From Comamonadaceae bacterium (GTDB taxonomy: Bacteria > Pseudomonadota > Gammaproteobacteria > Burkholderiales > Burkholderiaceae_C), in contig JAAFIW010000014.1 in NCBI GenBank assembly GCA_013297875.1, forward strand, positions 1 to 64,000: 64,000 nucleotides of DNA, given 5' to 3'. This document shows positions 17,259-25,864 of this stretch, piece after piece. The position numbers and the translations under genes are program-made. The notes beneath the pieces are model-generated. The model saw only the letters and a program-made list of their open reading frames with translations, was not told the DNA's origin and made no database searches. Within the stretch, counting starts at the first letter, position 1; every line of letters starts with the position of its first letter.

Positions 17259-18752
17259 GGCCCTTCGTCATTCCGTGTGGAACTTGACTGCAACGATCGA
17301 TAGTAGTAGGGCGCGGTGGGGCTTGTGGACAACTCGGTACCCCGAGTTGTCCACAAATCCACCGCGCGGTTGTTTGGCGCAGGAACGAAGGGGATGACTC
17401 ATGGGTGTTGGGATTGAGGCGCTATTTACCAGCGCATTGGGGCTGCAAGCGCCCTGGCGGGTGGCTGATGTCAAGCTGGACACCGCCGCGCGTCGCATTG
17501 ACTTTCATCTGCAATGCGACGCCAAACGCATGAGCTGCCCGCACTGCAACGCGCCCGATCAAGGCATCCACGACCGCCTGCCCGGCCAGTGGAGGCATCT
17601 GGACTTTTTTCAGTTTGAAGCCTGGCTGCACGCACCCGTGCCCCGCGTTACCTGCAGCAGCTGTGGCAAGACCACCCAAACACCCGTGCCCTGGGCCCGC
17701 CCAGGCAGCGGCTTTACCGCTTTGTTTGAAGCTTTGGCCCTGTCTTTGTGCCAGCAACTGCCCGTGCGCCAGGCCGCTGGCTTGCTGCGTTGCTCGGACA
17801 AACAGCTGTGGCGGCGCATTGCGCACTACGTGGATGCTGCGCGCAAGCTGGACGATATGTCTGCGGTTGCTGTGGTGGGCATTGATGAGACCAGTCTGCG
17901 CAAAGGGCAAAGCTTGCATTTCGGTGGTGCATGACCTGCAGGCACCCCGCCTGCTGTTTGCCTGCGAAGGCCGTGACCACCAAAGCGTGCTGGACTTTGC
18001 CGATGAACTGAAGGCCCACGGCGGGCAGCCAGAACAAATCGAGCATGTCTGCCAGGACATGAGCGCAGCCTATGCCAAAGGGGTGGGGCTGGCGTTGCCC
18101 CATGCGCAGATCAGCTACGACCGCTTTCACGTGATCGCCATGGCCCATGAGGCGATGGACAAGGAGCGCCGGGCTGAGATACGAGAACAACCCCAGGCGG
18201 TCTCGCAAGCGCTGGGCGATGAACCCAAGCTGGTGCAAAGCCTGGGCTGGGCGATGCGTCGCAACGCCGATGGCTGGAGTGCCAGACAAGCGCACACCAT
18301 GCATTGGCTGCAACGCAGCACGCTGAAGATGGCGCGAGCCTGGCGTTTGAAGGTGGCTTTGCAGGCGGTGTACGCAGCGGCTGCAAAGGCCAACGATGCG
18401 GCAAAGGCCAGCGCTGAGCTGAAGGGCTGGATCAGCTGGGCAAGGCGCAGCCGCCTGCAGGAGTTCAAGAAGCTGGCGGCCAGCTTGAGCGGGCGCTTCG
18501 ATGCGGTGGTGCGCGGCATGCTGGACAACCGCAGCAACGCCTATGTGGAGGCCATGAACGGGCTACTGCAACAAGCCAAGCGGGCAGCGCGAGGTTTCAA
18601 GACTGCCGCCAACTTCATCGCCATCGCCTATTTGCGTATGTCCAAGCTCAAGCACTTGCCAGCCAATCCGCTGCAACCGGCTGCGCCGATTGGCAATCGC
18701 TTAGTGCATCGGTGCGTGTGATGTCAAGTTCCACACGGAACGGCACAGAGCC
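17259..18752 (+). mobile_element. ISL3-family insertion sequence
   Basis: This 1494-bp IS is bounded by inverted repeats beginning GG and sharing the 18 bases TTCCGTGTGGAACTTGAC perfectly. It is flanked by identical 8-base target duplications ACAGCTTC at 17251-17258 and 18753-18760; 8 bp is typical for ISL3. It carries one transposase gene, which has a frameshift. The intact duplication and repeats suggest fairly recent insertion. Confidence 0.93.
17401..18721 (+). pseudogene. ISL3-family transposase, frameshifted
   Basis: The first part (17401-17934) has an N-terminal zinc finger (CPHC...CSSC) and the first catalytic Asp in GIDETS. The rest continues in the next frame from about 17915 with SYDRFHVIAM (second Asp) and NAYVEAMNGLLQQAKR (Glu region). 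A single extra base around 17914-17915 explains the shift; removing it restores a protein of about 440 residues. It is probably inactive unless it frameshifts or this is a sequencing error. Confidence 0.88.
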
Positions 18753-18980
18753 ACAGCTTCCTGGTGAAACTGGCCGCGCTGCAATGACGCGAAGTCTTCG
18801 CGCATGTACCCGGCGCGCAGTTCATCTTTAGGCTTCTTCATAACGGTGATCTTAGGTCGGTTGATGGTCGAACGTCCATCCATTTTCTAACCAAATAGGT
18901 CACTCACCCAGGTGAATCATGCTCAAGCAGCTATTGAAACCGTAGCATTCGCAGACTTCTTCGCACCGGGAAGTCCGCAA

Positions 18981-19058
18981 TTGGGGTCAGAGTCCAATTT
19001 CGTATGGGCACCTCGCGCGCCGATTGGCACCGTGTCCTGAATTGGAATCTGACCCCAA
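18981..19058. repeat. 78-bp REP-like inverted repeat, copy 2
   Basis: The 19-base arms TTGGGGTCAGAGTCCAATT and complement pair with one mismatch. It is the same length and interior as 2921-2998, in the opposite orientation. It lies in the 310-base gap 18884-19193, which also holds a dispersed-repeat copy (core 18920-18934) and must contain the iorA promoter; I see no clear -35/-10. Confidence 0.8.
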
Positions 19059-19193
19059 ATGCTTATCCCGGCTGCTCGCGTCTTTCACACCTTCTAGCAT
19101 GCACGCAATGCATACAGCATAGTCCCCATATCGTATTGATCGCTGCTGCAAACCGCCTCACACTGCACACGAACCAAACCGGAGACTTGTCGC

Positions 19194-21368
19194 ATGGAAG
19201 TGTCGTTCAGCAAAGAAATCGAGTCGCTGCGCCTGGGTGCCGGGCAGACTTTTCATGGCGAGGGGATTTTGGCGATTACCAAGGCCTTGCTGCAGTCGGG
19301 GGTGGCGTATGTGGGCGGCTACCAGGGTGCGCCGGTGTCGCATTTGATGGATGTGCTGGTGCAGGCCAAGCCGCTGATGGCCGAACTCGGTGTGCATGTG
19401 GAAGCCTGTGCCAACGAGGCTTCGGCGGCGGCGATGTTGGGGGCGAGCATTCATTACCCGCTGCGGGGGGCGGTGACGTGGAAGTCCATCGTCGGCACCA
19501 ACGTGGCGTCGGACGCATTGAGCAATCTGGCCTCCCCCGGCGTGTTGGGCGGGGCGCTGATTGTGGTGGGGGAGGACTATGGCGAAGGCGCTTCGGTGAT
19601 TCAGGAGCGCACGCATGCGTTTGCGCTGAAGTCGGGCCTGTGCCTGCTGGACCCGCGGCCCGAGCTGTCGCACATGGTGAACATGGTGGAACATGGATTT
19701 GCACTGTCAGAAGCCTCAAACATGCCGGTGATGATGGAGCTGCGCATTCGCGCCTGCCATGTGCGCGGCAGCTTTGAGGCGCGCGACAACCGCCCACCGC
19801 CCGTCTCTACCCGTGCGCTGATGGCCGACCCGGCTGCGTTTGACTACAGCAAGCTGGCGCACCCGCCGGTGACCTTTCGGCATGAAAAGCTCAAAGGCGA
19901 GCAGCGCATTCCGGCTGCGCGGCAATATGTTTTGGATCACCAGTTGAATGAGCTGTTGCCGGGCATTCACTCGGATGTGGGCATCGTGGTGCAAGGCGGT
20001 TTGTTCAACGCGCTGCTGCGCGCCTTGCAGGCTTTTGGCCTGGCCAATGCGTTTGGCGAGAGTGACATTCCGCTGCTGGTGTTGAACGTGACCTGCCCGC
20101 TGGTGCCGCAGCAGATTGCCGACTTTTGCCTGGGCAAGCGCGCCGTGTTGGTGGTGGAAGAAGGGCAGCCGGAATACATCGAGCAGGAAATTGCGACCTT
20201 GCTGCGGCGGCGCGACATTCAAACCGCGCTGCACGGCAAAGACATGCTGCCGGCGGCGGGGGAATGTACGGTGGAGGCGATTGCCGGGGGCTTGCTACTG
20301 TTTTGTGAGCGGTATGTGCAGGAAATACCTGGGCGGCAGGGCGATATCAACAGTGATGTGACCACCGCTCGCGATTGGCTGGCCACCAACCAATCCCGCC
20401 GCACCCAAATCGCCCAGCAACTGGCCAGCAGCCTGGCCACCACCACCCTGCCCGCCCGCCCGCCAGGCTTTTGCATCGGCTGCCCCGAGCGCCCGGTGTT
20501 CTCCGCCCTCAAGCTCACGCAGCAAGAACTCGGTCCCGTACACATCAGCGCCGACATCGGCTGCCACTCCTTTGGCACCTTCGAGCCCTTCAACACCGGC
20601 CACACGATATTGGGTTACGGCATGGGCCTGGCCAGCCGCGCGGGCGTCTCGCCCATGATGCAGCGGCGCACGCTGGCCATCATGGGCGACGGCGGGTTCT
20701 GGCACAACGGCATGCTCACCGGTGTGCAAAGCGCGCTGTTCAATGGCGACGATGCGGTGCTGCTGATCTTCAAGAACGGCTACACCTCGGCGACCGGCAC
20801 ACAAGACATCATTTCGACTCCTGAGAGCGCGGGACAGATCACCAGTCAAGTTCATACGAACACAACCATAGAAAAGACCCTGAGCGGGCTGGGCGTGCAG
20901 TGGCTGCGCGTCGTACACAGCTACGAAGTGGCCACCATGCGCCAGACCTTGAAAGAGGCTTTCACAAGCGATTTTTATGGCCTGAAAGTCATCATTGCCG
21001 AGGGTGAATGCCAGCTGGAGCGCCAGCGCCGCACCAAGCCCTGGGTGGCCAGCCTGCTACAAAAAGGAAAGCGCGTGCAGCGCGTGAAATATGGGGTGGA
21101 CGAGGATGTGTGCAATGGCGACCACGCCTGCATTCGCCTGTCAGCCTGCCCCACGCTGACCTTGAAAGACAACCCCGACCCGCTGAAGGTAGACCCTGTG
21201 GCCACGGTGATTGACGGCTGTGTGGGCTGCGGCCTGTGCGGCGAAAACGCGCATGCTGCCACCTTGTGCCCTTCGTTTTACCGGGCGGAGGTGGTGCAAA
21301 ACGCAGGCGTGTTTGAGCGGCTGATGGCGCGGCTGCGCGGGGCGGTGGTGCGGGTGTTGCTGACATGA
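19194..21368 (+). CDS. Indolepyruvate ferredoxin oxidoreductase, alpha subunit
   Basis: The 724-residue protein is built like IorA. It has an N-terminal pyrimidine-binding/transketolase-like domain (GEGILAITKALLQSGVAYVGGYQGAPVSH), a central TPP-binding domain (GDGGFWHNG...), and a C-terminal ferredoxin-like part with cysteine clusters around residues 639-694 (CNGDHACIRLSACP and CVGCGLCG). It oxidatively decarboxylates aryl pyruvates to aryl-acetyl-CoA, passing electrons to ferredoxin. GGAGAC precedes the ATG. Its stop overlaps the beta-subunit start (ATGA), so the two are co-translated. Confidence 0.9.
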   Translation: MEVSFSKEIESLRLGAGQTFHGEGILAITKALLQSGVAYVGGYQGAPVSHLMDVLVQAKPLMAELGVHVEACANEASAAAMLGASIHYPLRGAVTWKSIVGTNVASDALSNLASPGVLGGALIVVGEDYGEGASVIQERTHAFALKSGLCLLDPRPELSHMVNMVEHGFALSEASNMPVMMELRIRACHVRGSFEARDNRPPPVSTRALMADPAAFDYSKLAHPPVTFRHEKLKGEQRIPAARQYVLDHQLNELLPGIHSDVGIVVQGGLFNALLRALQAFGLANAFGESDIPLLVLNVTCPLVPQQIADFCLGKRAVLVVEEGQPEYIEQEIATLLRRRDIQTALHGKDMLPAAGECTVEAIAGGLLLFCERYVQEIPGRQGDINSDVTTARDWLATNQSRRTQIAQQLASSLATTTLPARPPGFCIGCPERPVFSALKLTQQELGPVHISADIGCHSFGTFEPFNTGHTILGYGMGLASRAGVSPMMQRRTLAIMGDGGFWHNGMLTGVQSALFNGDDAVLLIFKNGYTSATGTQDIISTPESAGQITSQVHTNTTIEKTLSGLGVQWLRVVHSYEVATMRQTLKEAFTSDFYGLKVIIAEGECQLERQRRTKPWVASLLQKGKRVQRVKYGVDEDVCNGDHACIRLSACPTLTLKDNPDPLKVDPVATVIDGCVGCGLCGENAHAATLCPSFYRAEVVQNAGVFERLMARLRGAVVRVLLT

Positions 21369-22981
21369 ATCGCTCTGCGCAACCCATCACCCTCCTCATT
21401 TGTGCCCTGGGCGGCGAAGGCGGCGGTGTGCTCACCGACTGGCTGGTGCACGCCGCCCAGCACGCGGGCTACCCGGTGCAGGCCACCTCCATCCCCGGCG
21501 TTGCGCAGCGCACCGGGGCCACTACTTATTACCTGGAAGTGTTCCCGCAGCGCCTGGCAGAGCTGAACGGCAAAAAGCCCGTGCTCAGCCTGAACCCGGT
21601 GCCCGGCGCGCTGGACGCGATGGTGAGCAGCGAGCTACTGGAAACCACGCGCCAGATTGCCAACGGCATGGCCACGCAAGAGCGCACCTGTGTGATCACC
21701 TCCAACGCCCGCGCACTGACCACGGCCGAGCGCACGCACCTGGGCGATGGCCGCATCGACCCCGCCGCGCTGCTGGCCGTGGTGCAGGCCCACAGCCGCG
21801 AGCACCATGTGCTGGACATGAACGCCCTGGCGCGTGAGGCGGGCACCGTGGTCAGCGCTGTGATGTTGGGCGCGGTGGCGGCAAGCGGCTTGCTGCCGTT
21901 TGCGCGCGAGGCGTTTGAAACGGCGATTGCCGATGGCGCAGCGCCCGACAAGCTGTCCAAAGCCGCACAAGCCAGCCTGCGCGGCTTTGCCAAGGGTTTT
22001 GAAGCCGTCAGCCAGCCGCGCCAGCAGGCGCTGGATTTGTTAAATTCACTATTAAAACAGGAGCTGTTTGAGCAGGTTTCACCTGGGCTACCGGCCGATT
22101 TGGCTCATATTTTCCCTCTGCAGGTGCACCCCATGCTCACCCTGGGCCACGCGCGCCTGCTCGACTACCAGGGCCCTGCCTACGCAGCCTTGTATGTGCA
22201 GCGCCTGCAGCAGGTGCTGGCCGCTGAAAAGCAGGCCGACCCCAGTGCCGCCCACGCCTTTGCCACCACCACCGAGATGGCGCGCTGGCTGGCGCTGTGG
22301 ATGGCGTTTGACGACATCGTGCGCGTGGCCGATTTGAAAAGCCGCGCCAGCCGCTGGGCGCGTGTGCGCTCCGAGGTGAAGGCGCAACCGGGCGACTTGC
22401 TCAAGGTTTTTGACCACTTCAAGCCCGGCGTGCCCGAACTGGCCGCGCTGCTGCCCACGGGCCTGGCAAACCAGCTGTTGCGCTGGGACGCACGCCGCAC
22501 CACCGCAGGCAAGACGCCCTGGGCCCTGCCGCTCAAAGTCGGCAGCCATTCGGTCATCGGCATGCTGGCCCTGCGCACCCTGGCCGCCTGCAAACGCCTG
22601 CGCCCGCTGGGCAGCCGCTACGCCATGGAGCAGGCCATGATCGATCAATGGCTGCAAGCCGTGGTGACGGGCAGCCAGCGTGGCTGGCAGCTGGGGCATG
22701 AGATTGCGCTGTGTGGCCGGCTTATCAAAGGCTACGGCGCGACCAACGAGCGGGCCAAGCACAACCTGCTGCATGTGCTGCAACACCTGGCACCGCTGCC
22801 CGACCCACTGGCCGCCGCCAGCGCCATTGCGGCGGCCCGAACCGCTGCGCTGGCCGATGAAGCCGGCAAGGCGCTGGATGCCACGCTGGTGCAGCACGGC
22901 GCGCCGAAGCGGCCGGTGAAGGAGCAGCCGATCCGGTTTGTGCGCAAGCCGGGTGGTGCCGGTGGAAAGGCCACGGTTTGA
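21365..22981 (+). CDS. Indolepyruvate oxidoreductase, beta subunit, extended
   Basis: The 538-residue protein begins with the gamma/beta domain of 2-oxoacid:acceptor oxidoreductases (ALGGEGGGVLTDWL, PGVAQRTGATTYY). A C-terminal half of about 300 residues is found in proteobacterial IorB versions (DUF6537-like), making it longer than archaeal IorB of about 200 residues. Around residues 227-243 the DNA matches the dispersed repeat (GAGCTGTTTGAGCAGGTTTC), placed between the two halves, so the linker may be repeat-derived. It works as a complex with the preceding alpha subunit. Confidence 0.88.
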   Translation: MNRSAQPITLLICALGGEGGGVLTDWLVHAAQHAGYPVQATSIPGVAQRTGATTYYLEVFPQRLAELNGKKPVLSLNPVPGALDAMVSSELLETTRQIANGMATQERTCVITSNARALTTAERTHLGDGRIDPAALLAVVQAHSREHHVLDMNALAREAGTVVSAVMLGAVAASGLLPFAREAFETAIADGAAPDKLSKAAQASLRGFAKGFEAVSQPRQQALDLLNSLLKQELFEQVSPGLPADLAHIFPLQVHPMLTLGHARLLDYQGPAYAALYVQRLQQVLAAEKQADPSAAHAFATTTEMARWLALWMAFDDIVRVADLKSRASRWARVRSEVKAQPGDLLKVFDHFKPGVPELAALLPTGLANQLLRWDARRTTAGKTPWALPLKVGSHSVIGMLALRTLAACKRLRPLGSRYAMEQAMIDQWLQAVVTGSQRGWQLGHEIALCGRLIKGYGATNERAKHNLLHVLQHLAPLPDPLAAASAIAAARTAALADEAGKALDATLVQHGAPKRPVKEQPIRFVRKPGGAGGKATV

Positions 22982-23004
22982 CCCCGCTTCCCCCGCCGGA
23001 CTTG

Positions 23005-23095
23005 CCCCTTCCCCCGCTGCACGGAGCGTCACGACGCAAATAGGCACTTTCACATGCATGCCCCCATCCCCGCCTTCCCCCAGCGGGGGAAGGAG
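23005..23095. repeat. Inverted repeat, CTCCTTCCCCC type, copy 2
   Basis: The right arm CCCCCAGCGGGGGAAGGAG and a shorter left arm CCCCTTCCCCCGCTG are related to 15453-15563. It lies between iorB and a Bug gene; the first copy also touches a Bug gene. Confidence 0.75.
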
Positions 23096-23131
23096 TAAAA
23101 CCAAATCCATATTCACAACAGGAGACAAGCC

Positions 23132-24112
23132 ATGACCCCTAACCCCACCCGTCGCCACCTGCTCACCGCAGCCCTGTGCGCCGCCACCCTCGCCGCCCCC
23201 GCCTTCGCCCAAACCGCCTGGCCCACCAAACCCCTGCGCATCGTCGTCGGCTTTCCCCCCGGCGGCGTGGCCGATGTGGTGTCGCGGGTCATCTCCGTCC
23301 CGCTGGGTGAAGCCCTCGGCCAGCCCGTCATCATTGAAAACAAAAGCGGGGCCAACGGCAATGTGGCGGCTGACTTTGTGGCCAAGTCTGCCGCTGATGG
23401 CTACACCCTGGTGATGAGCTCCACCGGCATCGAATCGGTCAACCCGGCGCTGTTTGCCAAGATGCCTTACGACCCGCAAAAAGACCTGCAACCCGTGGCG
23501 GCCGCGGCGCGCATTCAGCTGTTTCTGGTGGTGCGGCCCGAGCTGGGCGTGAGCGACGTCAAAGCGTTTGTGGCGCTGGCCAAGTCCAAGCCCGGCAAGC
23601 TGTCGTATGGCTCGGCGGGGTCGGGCAGCACGCCGCATCTGGCGGGCGAATTGTTCAAACAAAGCGCCAACATTTTTGCCACCCACGTGCCCTACCGGGG
23701 CGCGGCACCGGCGCTGCAAGACGTGCTGGCCGGCCAGCTTGACTTTTACTTTGACCCCGGCATTGGCATTCCCCACATCCGCGCCGGCCGCCTCAAAGCC
23801 CTGGGCGTGGCCAGTGCCAAGCGCTCGGCGCTGTTCCCCGATGTGCCCACCTTTGGCGAGCTGGGCTACCGCGGCATCAATGCCGACACGCTGTTTGGTT
23901 TTTATGCACCGGCTGCGGTGCCCAAAGACGTGGTGGCCCGGCTGAACCGCGAGATCAACAAGGCTCTGGCCTTGCCCGCCGTCAGGCAGAAGATTGCCGA
24001 CCTGGGCGGCGAGGCCATTCCCATGTCACCGGCCGACTTCAAGCAACTGGCGCAAATTGAAACGGCGCTGTTTGGCGGCGTGATTGCCGCGCGCGGCATC
24101 AAGGCCGACTGA
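23132..24112 (+). CDS. Bug/TctC-family periplasmic binding protein
   Basis: This 326-residue protein has a signal peptide (RRHLLTAALCAATLAAPAFAQ) and the family opening WPTKPLRIVVGFPPGGVADVVSR. By family it binds a carboxylate in the periplasm. AGGAGAC precedes the ATG. It lies between iorB and a thioesterase gene whose start overlaps its stop as TGATG, so binding protein and thioesterase are translationally linked. An aryl-acid ligand would fit the neighbours, but that is inference. Confidence 0.9.
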   Translation: MTPNPTRRHLLTAALCAATLAAPAFAQTAWPTKPLRIVVGFPPGGVADVVSRVISVPLGEALGQPVIIENKSGANGNVAADFVAKSAADGYTLVMSSTGIESVNPALFAKMPYDPQKDLQPVAAAARIQLFLVVRPELGVSDVKAFVALAKSKPGKLSYGSAGSGSTPHLAGELFKQSANIFATHVPYRGAAPALQDVLAGQLDFYFDPGIGIPHIRAGRLKALGVASAKRSALFPDVPTFGELGYRGINADTLFGFYAPAAVPKDVVARLNREINKALALPAVRQKIADLGGEAIPMSPADFKQLAQIETALFGGVIAARGIKAD

Positions 24113-24546
24113 TGCGGGAAGTGACTTATTCGGTGCAGGTGGAGTTTGGCGACTGCGACCCGGCGGGCATCGTCTGGTTTCCCAATTTTTTTCGCTGGAT
24201 AGACGCCGCCTCGCGCCACTTTTTCACCACCTGCGGCGTGCCGCGCTGGGCGGAAACCGAGCGCACGCTGGGCATCATTGGCACACCGCTGGTGGACACG
24301 CAGGCCAAGTTTTTGAAGATCGCCAGCTACGGCGACGTGCTGGACATTCACACCCATATCAAGGAATGGCGCGGCAAGAGCTTTGTGCAGGCCTACCGGG
24401 TGCTGCGGACGACATCGGAAGGGGCGGACGTGATTCTGGAATGCGAGGAGGTGCGGATTTTTGCGGTGCGGCGCACCGACACGCAAGGTGCCCCCGGCAT
24501 ACGGGCCGTGGCAGCGCCGCCCGAGATTCGCTCGCTCTGTGAGTAG
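24112..24546 (+). CDS. 4-hydroxybenzoyl-CoA thioesterase-like protein
   Basis: This 144-residue hot-dog-fold acyl-CoA thioesterase carries the 4HBT motif FGDCDPAGIVWFPNF, with catalytic Asp at residue 16. It hydrolyses an acyl-CoA to free acid and CoA in the cytoplasm. With the IorAB pair just upstream, a reasonable but untested idea is that it releases an aryl-acetate from aryl-acetyl-CoA. It starts at the stop of the Bug gene (TGATG). Confidence 0.88.
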   Translation: MREVTYSVQVEFGDCDPAGIVWFPNFFRWIDAASRHFFTTCGVPRWAETERTLGIIGTPLVDTQAKFLKIASYGDVLDIHTHIKEWRGKSFVQAYRVLRTTSEGADVILECEEVRIFAVRRTDTQGAPGIRAVAAPPEIRSLCE

Positions 24547-24558
24547 CCTCAAAATAGA

Positions 24559-24603
24559 CGCTACTCATTTGATAGCTGCTTGAGCAGGTTTCACATGGGC
24601 TGT
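24559..24603 (+). repeat. Dispersed repeat, clear representative copy
   Basis: This copy shows the full form: GCTACT, about 7 bases, ATAGCTGCTTGAGCA, about 8 bases, CATGGGCTG. Other copies: cores near 2731, 2864(-), 9547(-), 18920(-), 22060, 29835, 33103, 36126-36162 (both strands), 41240(-), 42139, 51872, 52893, 54227, 56058(-), 57533, 58190(-). Partial copies lie near 25810, 46952 and 47817. The GCTAxT..ATAGC part can pair, so the RNA can form a short hairpin. Confidence 0.85.
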
Positions 24604-24727
24604 TGGCTGATTTCATGCAAAAACACGGCGCAAACCCTGTAGACGGGCACCTGCCCAGCGCTTAGCATTTTCGGGCGTTGGTTGCGCCGCATCCACGCCC
24701 CCGACACCCCCTTTTGAAGGAGACCTC

Positions 24728-25468
24728 ATGGCAACTTTCATTCTCGCCACCGGTGCCTGGCATGGCAGCTGGTGCTACCGCGACACGGCCAAGGCCTTGC
24801 GTGACGCGGGTCACACGGTGTTCACGCCCACCTACACCGGCCTGGGTGAGCGCTTTCACCAGTCGCACGAAGGCATCACGCTGGAAACGCATGTGCGCGA
24901 TGTGGCGGGTGTGATCGAGGCGGAGGAGTTGACCGATGTGGTGTTGTGCGGCCACTCGTATGGCGGCATGGTCATCACCGCGCTGGCCGACCGCCTGCCC
25001 GGCAAAATCCGCGCGCTGTGCTACCTGGATGCCTTTGTGCCCGAGCATGGCCAGTCGCTCAATTCGCTGCTGCCCGTGGCCCTGCCGCCCGAGGTGTTTC
25101 CGATTTTTCTGGACGGTTTTCGCAATGCCGCGCGTGAGGCCAACAGCGGCATGATGAACCCGGTGCCCGCGGCGGTGTTCGGCATTCTGGAGAAAAACCA
25201 GGCCTGGGTGGATCGGCGCTGCACGGTGCAGCCGCTGGCCACCTTCGAGATGCCGGTGCTGCTCAAAGGCGATGGCACAGGCATCGAAAAAGTGGCCCGC
25301 AAGCTCTACCTATTGGCCGACAAATGGGACCCCAGCCCGTTTCGCCACTTTGCCGCCAAGCTGGACGGCAAACCCAGTTGGGAAGTGCAAAAAATGCCTT
25401 GCAGCCACGACGTGATGGTAGACATGCCGCACGAGCTGGCACAGGCGCTGATCAAACTGGCAGCCTGA
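24728..25468 (+). CDS. Alpha/beta-fold hydrolase
   Basis: The 246-residue alpha/beta hydrolase has nucleophile elbow GHSYGG (Ser77) and a C-terminal CSHDVMVDMP segment holding the likely catalytic His. The start LATGAWHGSWCYRDTAKAL resembles the plant methyl-esterase/hydroxynitrile lyase-like branch, so an ester substrate is plausible. A strong GAAGGAG precedes the ATG. It lies 2 bases before the Mpo1-like gene and downstream of the thioesterase. Confidence 0.88.
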   Translation: MATFILATGAWHGSWCYRDTAKALRDAGHTVFTPTYTGLGERFHQSHEGITLETHVRDVAGVIEAEELTDVVLCGHSYGGMVITALADRLPGKIRALCYLDAFVPEHGQSLNSLLPVALPPEVFPIFLDGFRNAAREANSGMMNPVPAAVFGILEKNQAWVDRRCTVQPLATFEMPVLLKGDGTGIEKVARKLYLLADKWDPSPFRHFAAKLDGKPSWEVQKMPCSHDVMVDMPHELAQALIKLAA

Positions 25469-25470
25469 CC

Positions 25471-25794
25471 GTGACGACCACCACAGACCCCCGCGCGCTG
25501 AATTCGTTTGGCGAGTTCTACCCGTTTTATCTGACCGAACACAGCAACGTGAACTGCCGCCGCCTGCACTTTGTGGGCAGCAGCCTGTCGCTGGTTTGCC
25601 TGGCTCTGGCGGTGGTGCAGTTGCAGCCGCTATGGCTGCTGGCCGGCCTGTTGTGCGGCTACGGCTTTGCCTGGATCGGCCACTTTGGCTTTGAGAAAAA
25701 CAAACCCGCCAGCTTCAAGCGCCCGCTCTACAGCTTCATGGGCGACTGGGCGATGTACCGCGACATCTGGCTGGGGCGGGTCAAGCTGTGGTGA
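25471..25794 (+). CDS. Mpo1-like (DUF962) membrane protein
   Basis: This 107-residue protein has the DUF962/Mpo1 features EHSNVNCRRLHFVGSS and HFGFEKNKPASF and two membrane segments (LVCLALAVVQLQPLWLLAGLLCGYG). Yeast Mpo1 is a Fe2+-dependent dioxygenase in fatty-acid alpha-oxidation; bacterial function is unproven. The start is GTG 25471, two bases after the hydrolase stop. Confidence 0.85.
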   Translation: MTTTTDPRALNSFGEFYPFYLTEHSNVNCRRLHFVGSSLSLVCLALAVVQLQPLWLLAGLLCGYGFAWIGHFGFEKNKPASFKRPLYSFMGDWAMYRDIWLGRVKLW

Positions 25795-25864
25795 CAAGCG
25801 CTGTCATTTGCTATTGAATTGGTAGCTATTTATTAGTAGCTATTTGTGCGCTCTGGTCTTGCGC

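Larger units (their letters stand above)
17118..18841 (-). pseudogene. Antitoxin-like gene split by the IS
   Basis: Removing the IS and one 8-base target duplication restores an uninterrupted 73-residue frame. It runs from the ATG at 18841 down to 18753, then from 17250 to the TGA at 17118. It starts MKKPKDELRAGYMREDFASL, continues past the junction as KGTSVALLDPAIAKSL, and ends RIEKFSV. The order (ELR..Y..EDF, then ..V.LDPA.AK) matches a family of small antitoxin-like proteins from memory. No toxin partner is left beside it. The protein cannot be made intact. Confidence 0.75.

Noticed and set aside
22088-23776. Long minus-strand frame over iorB and the Bug gene
   Set aside because: Antisense to two recognised genes; no recognisable motif.
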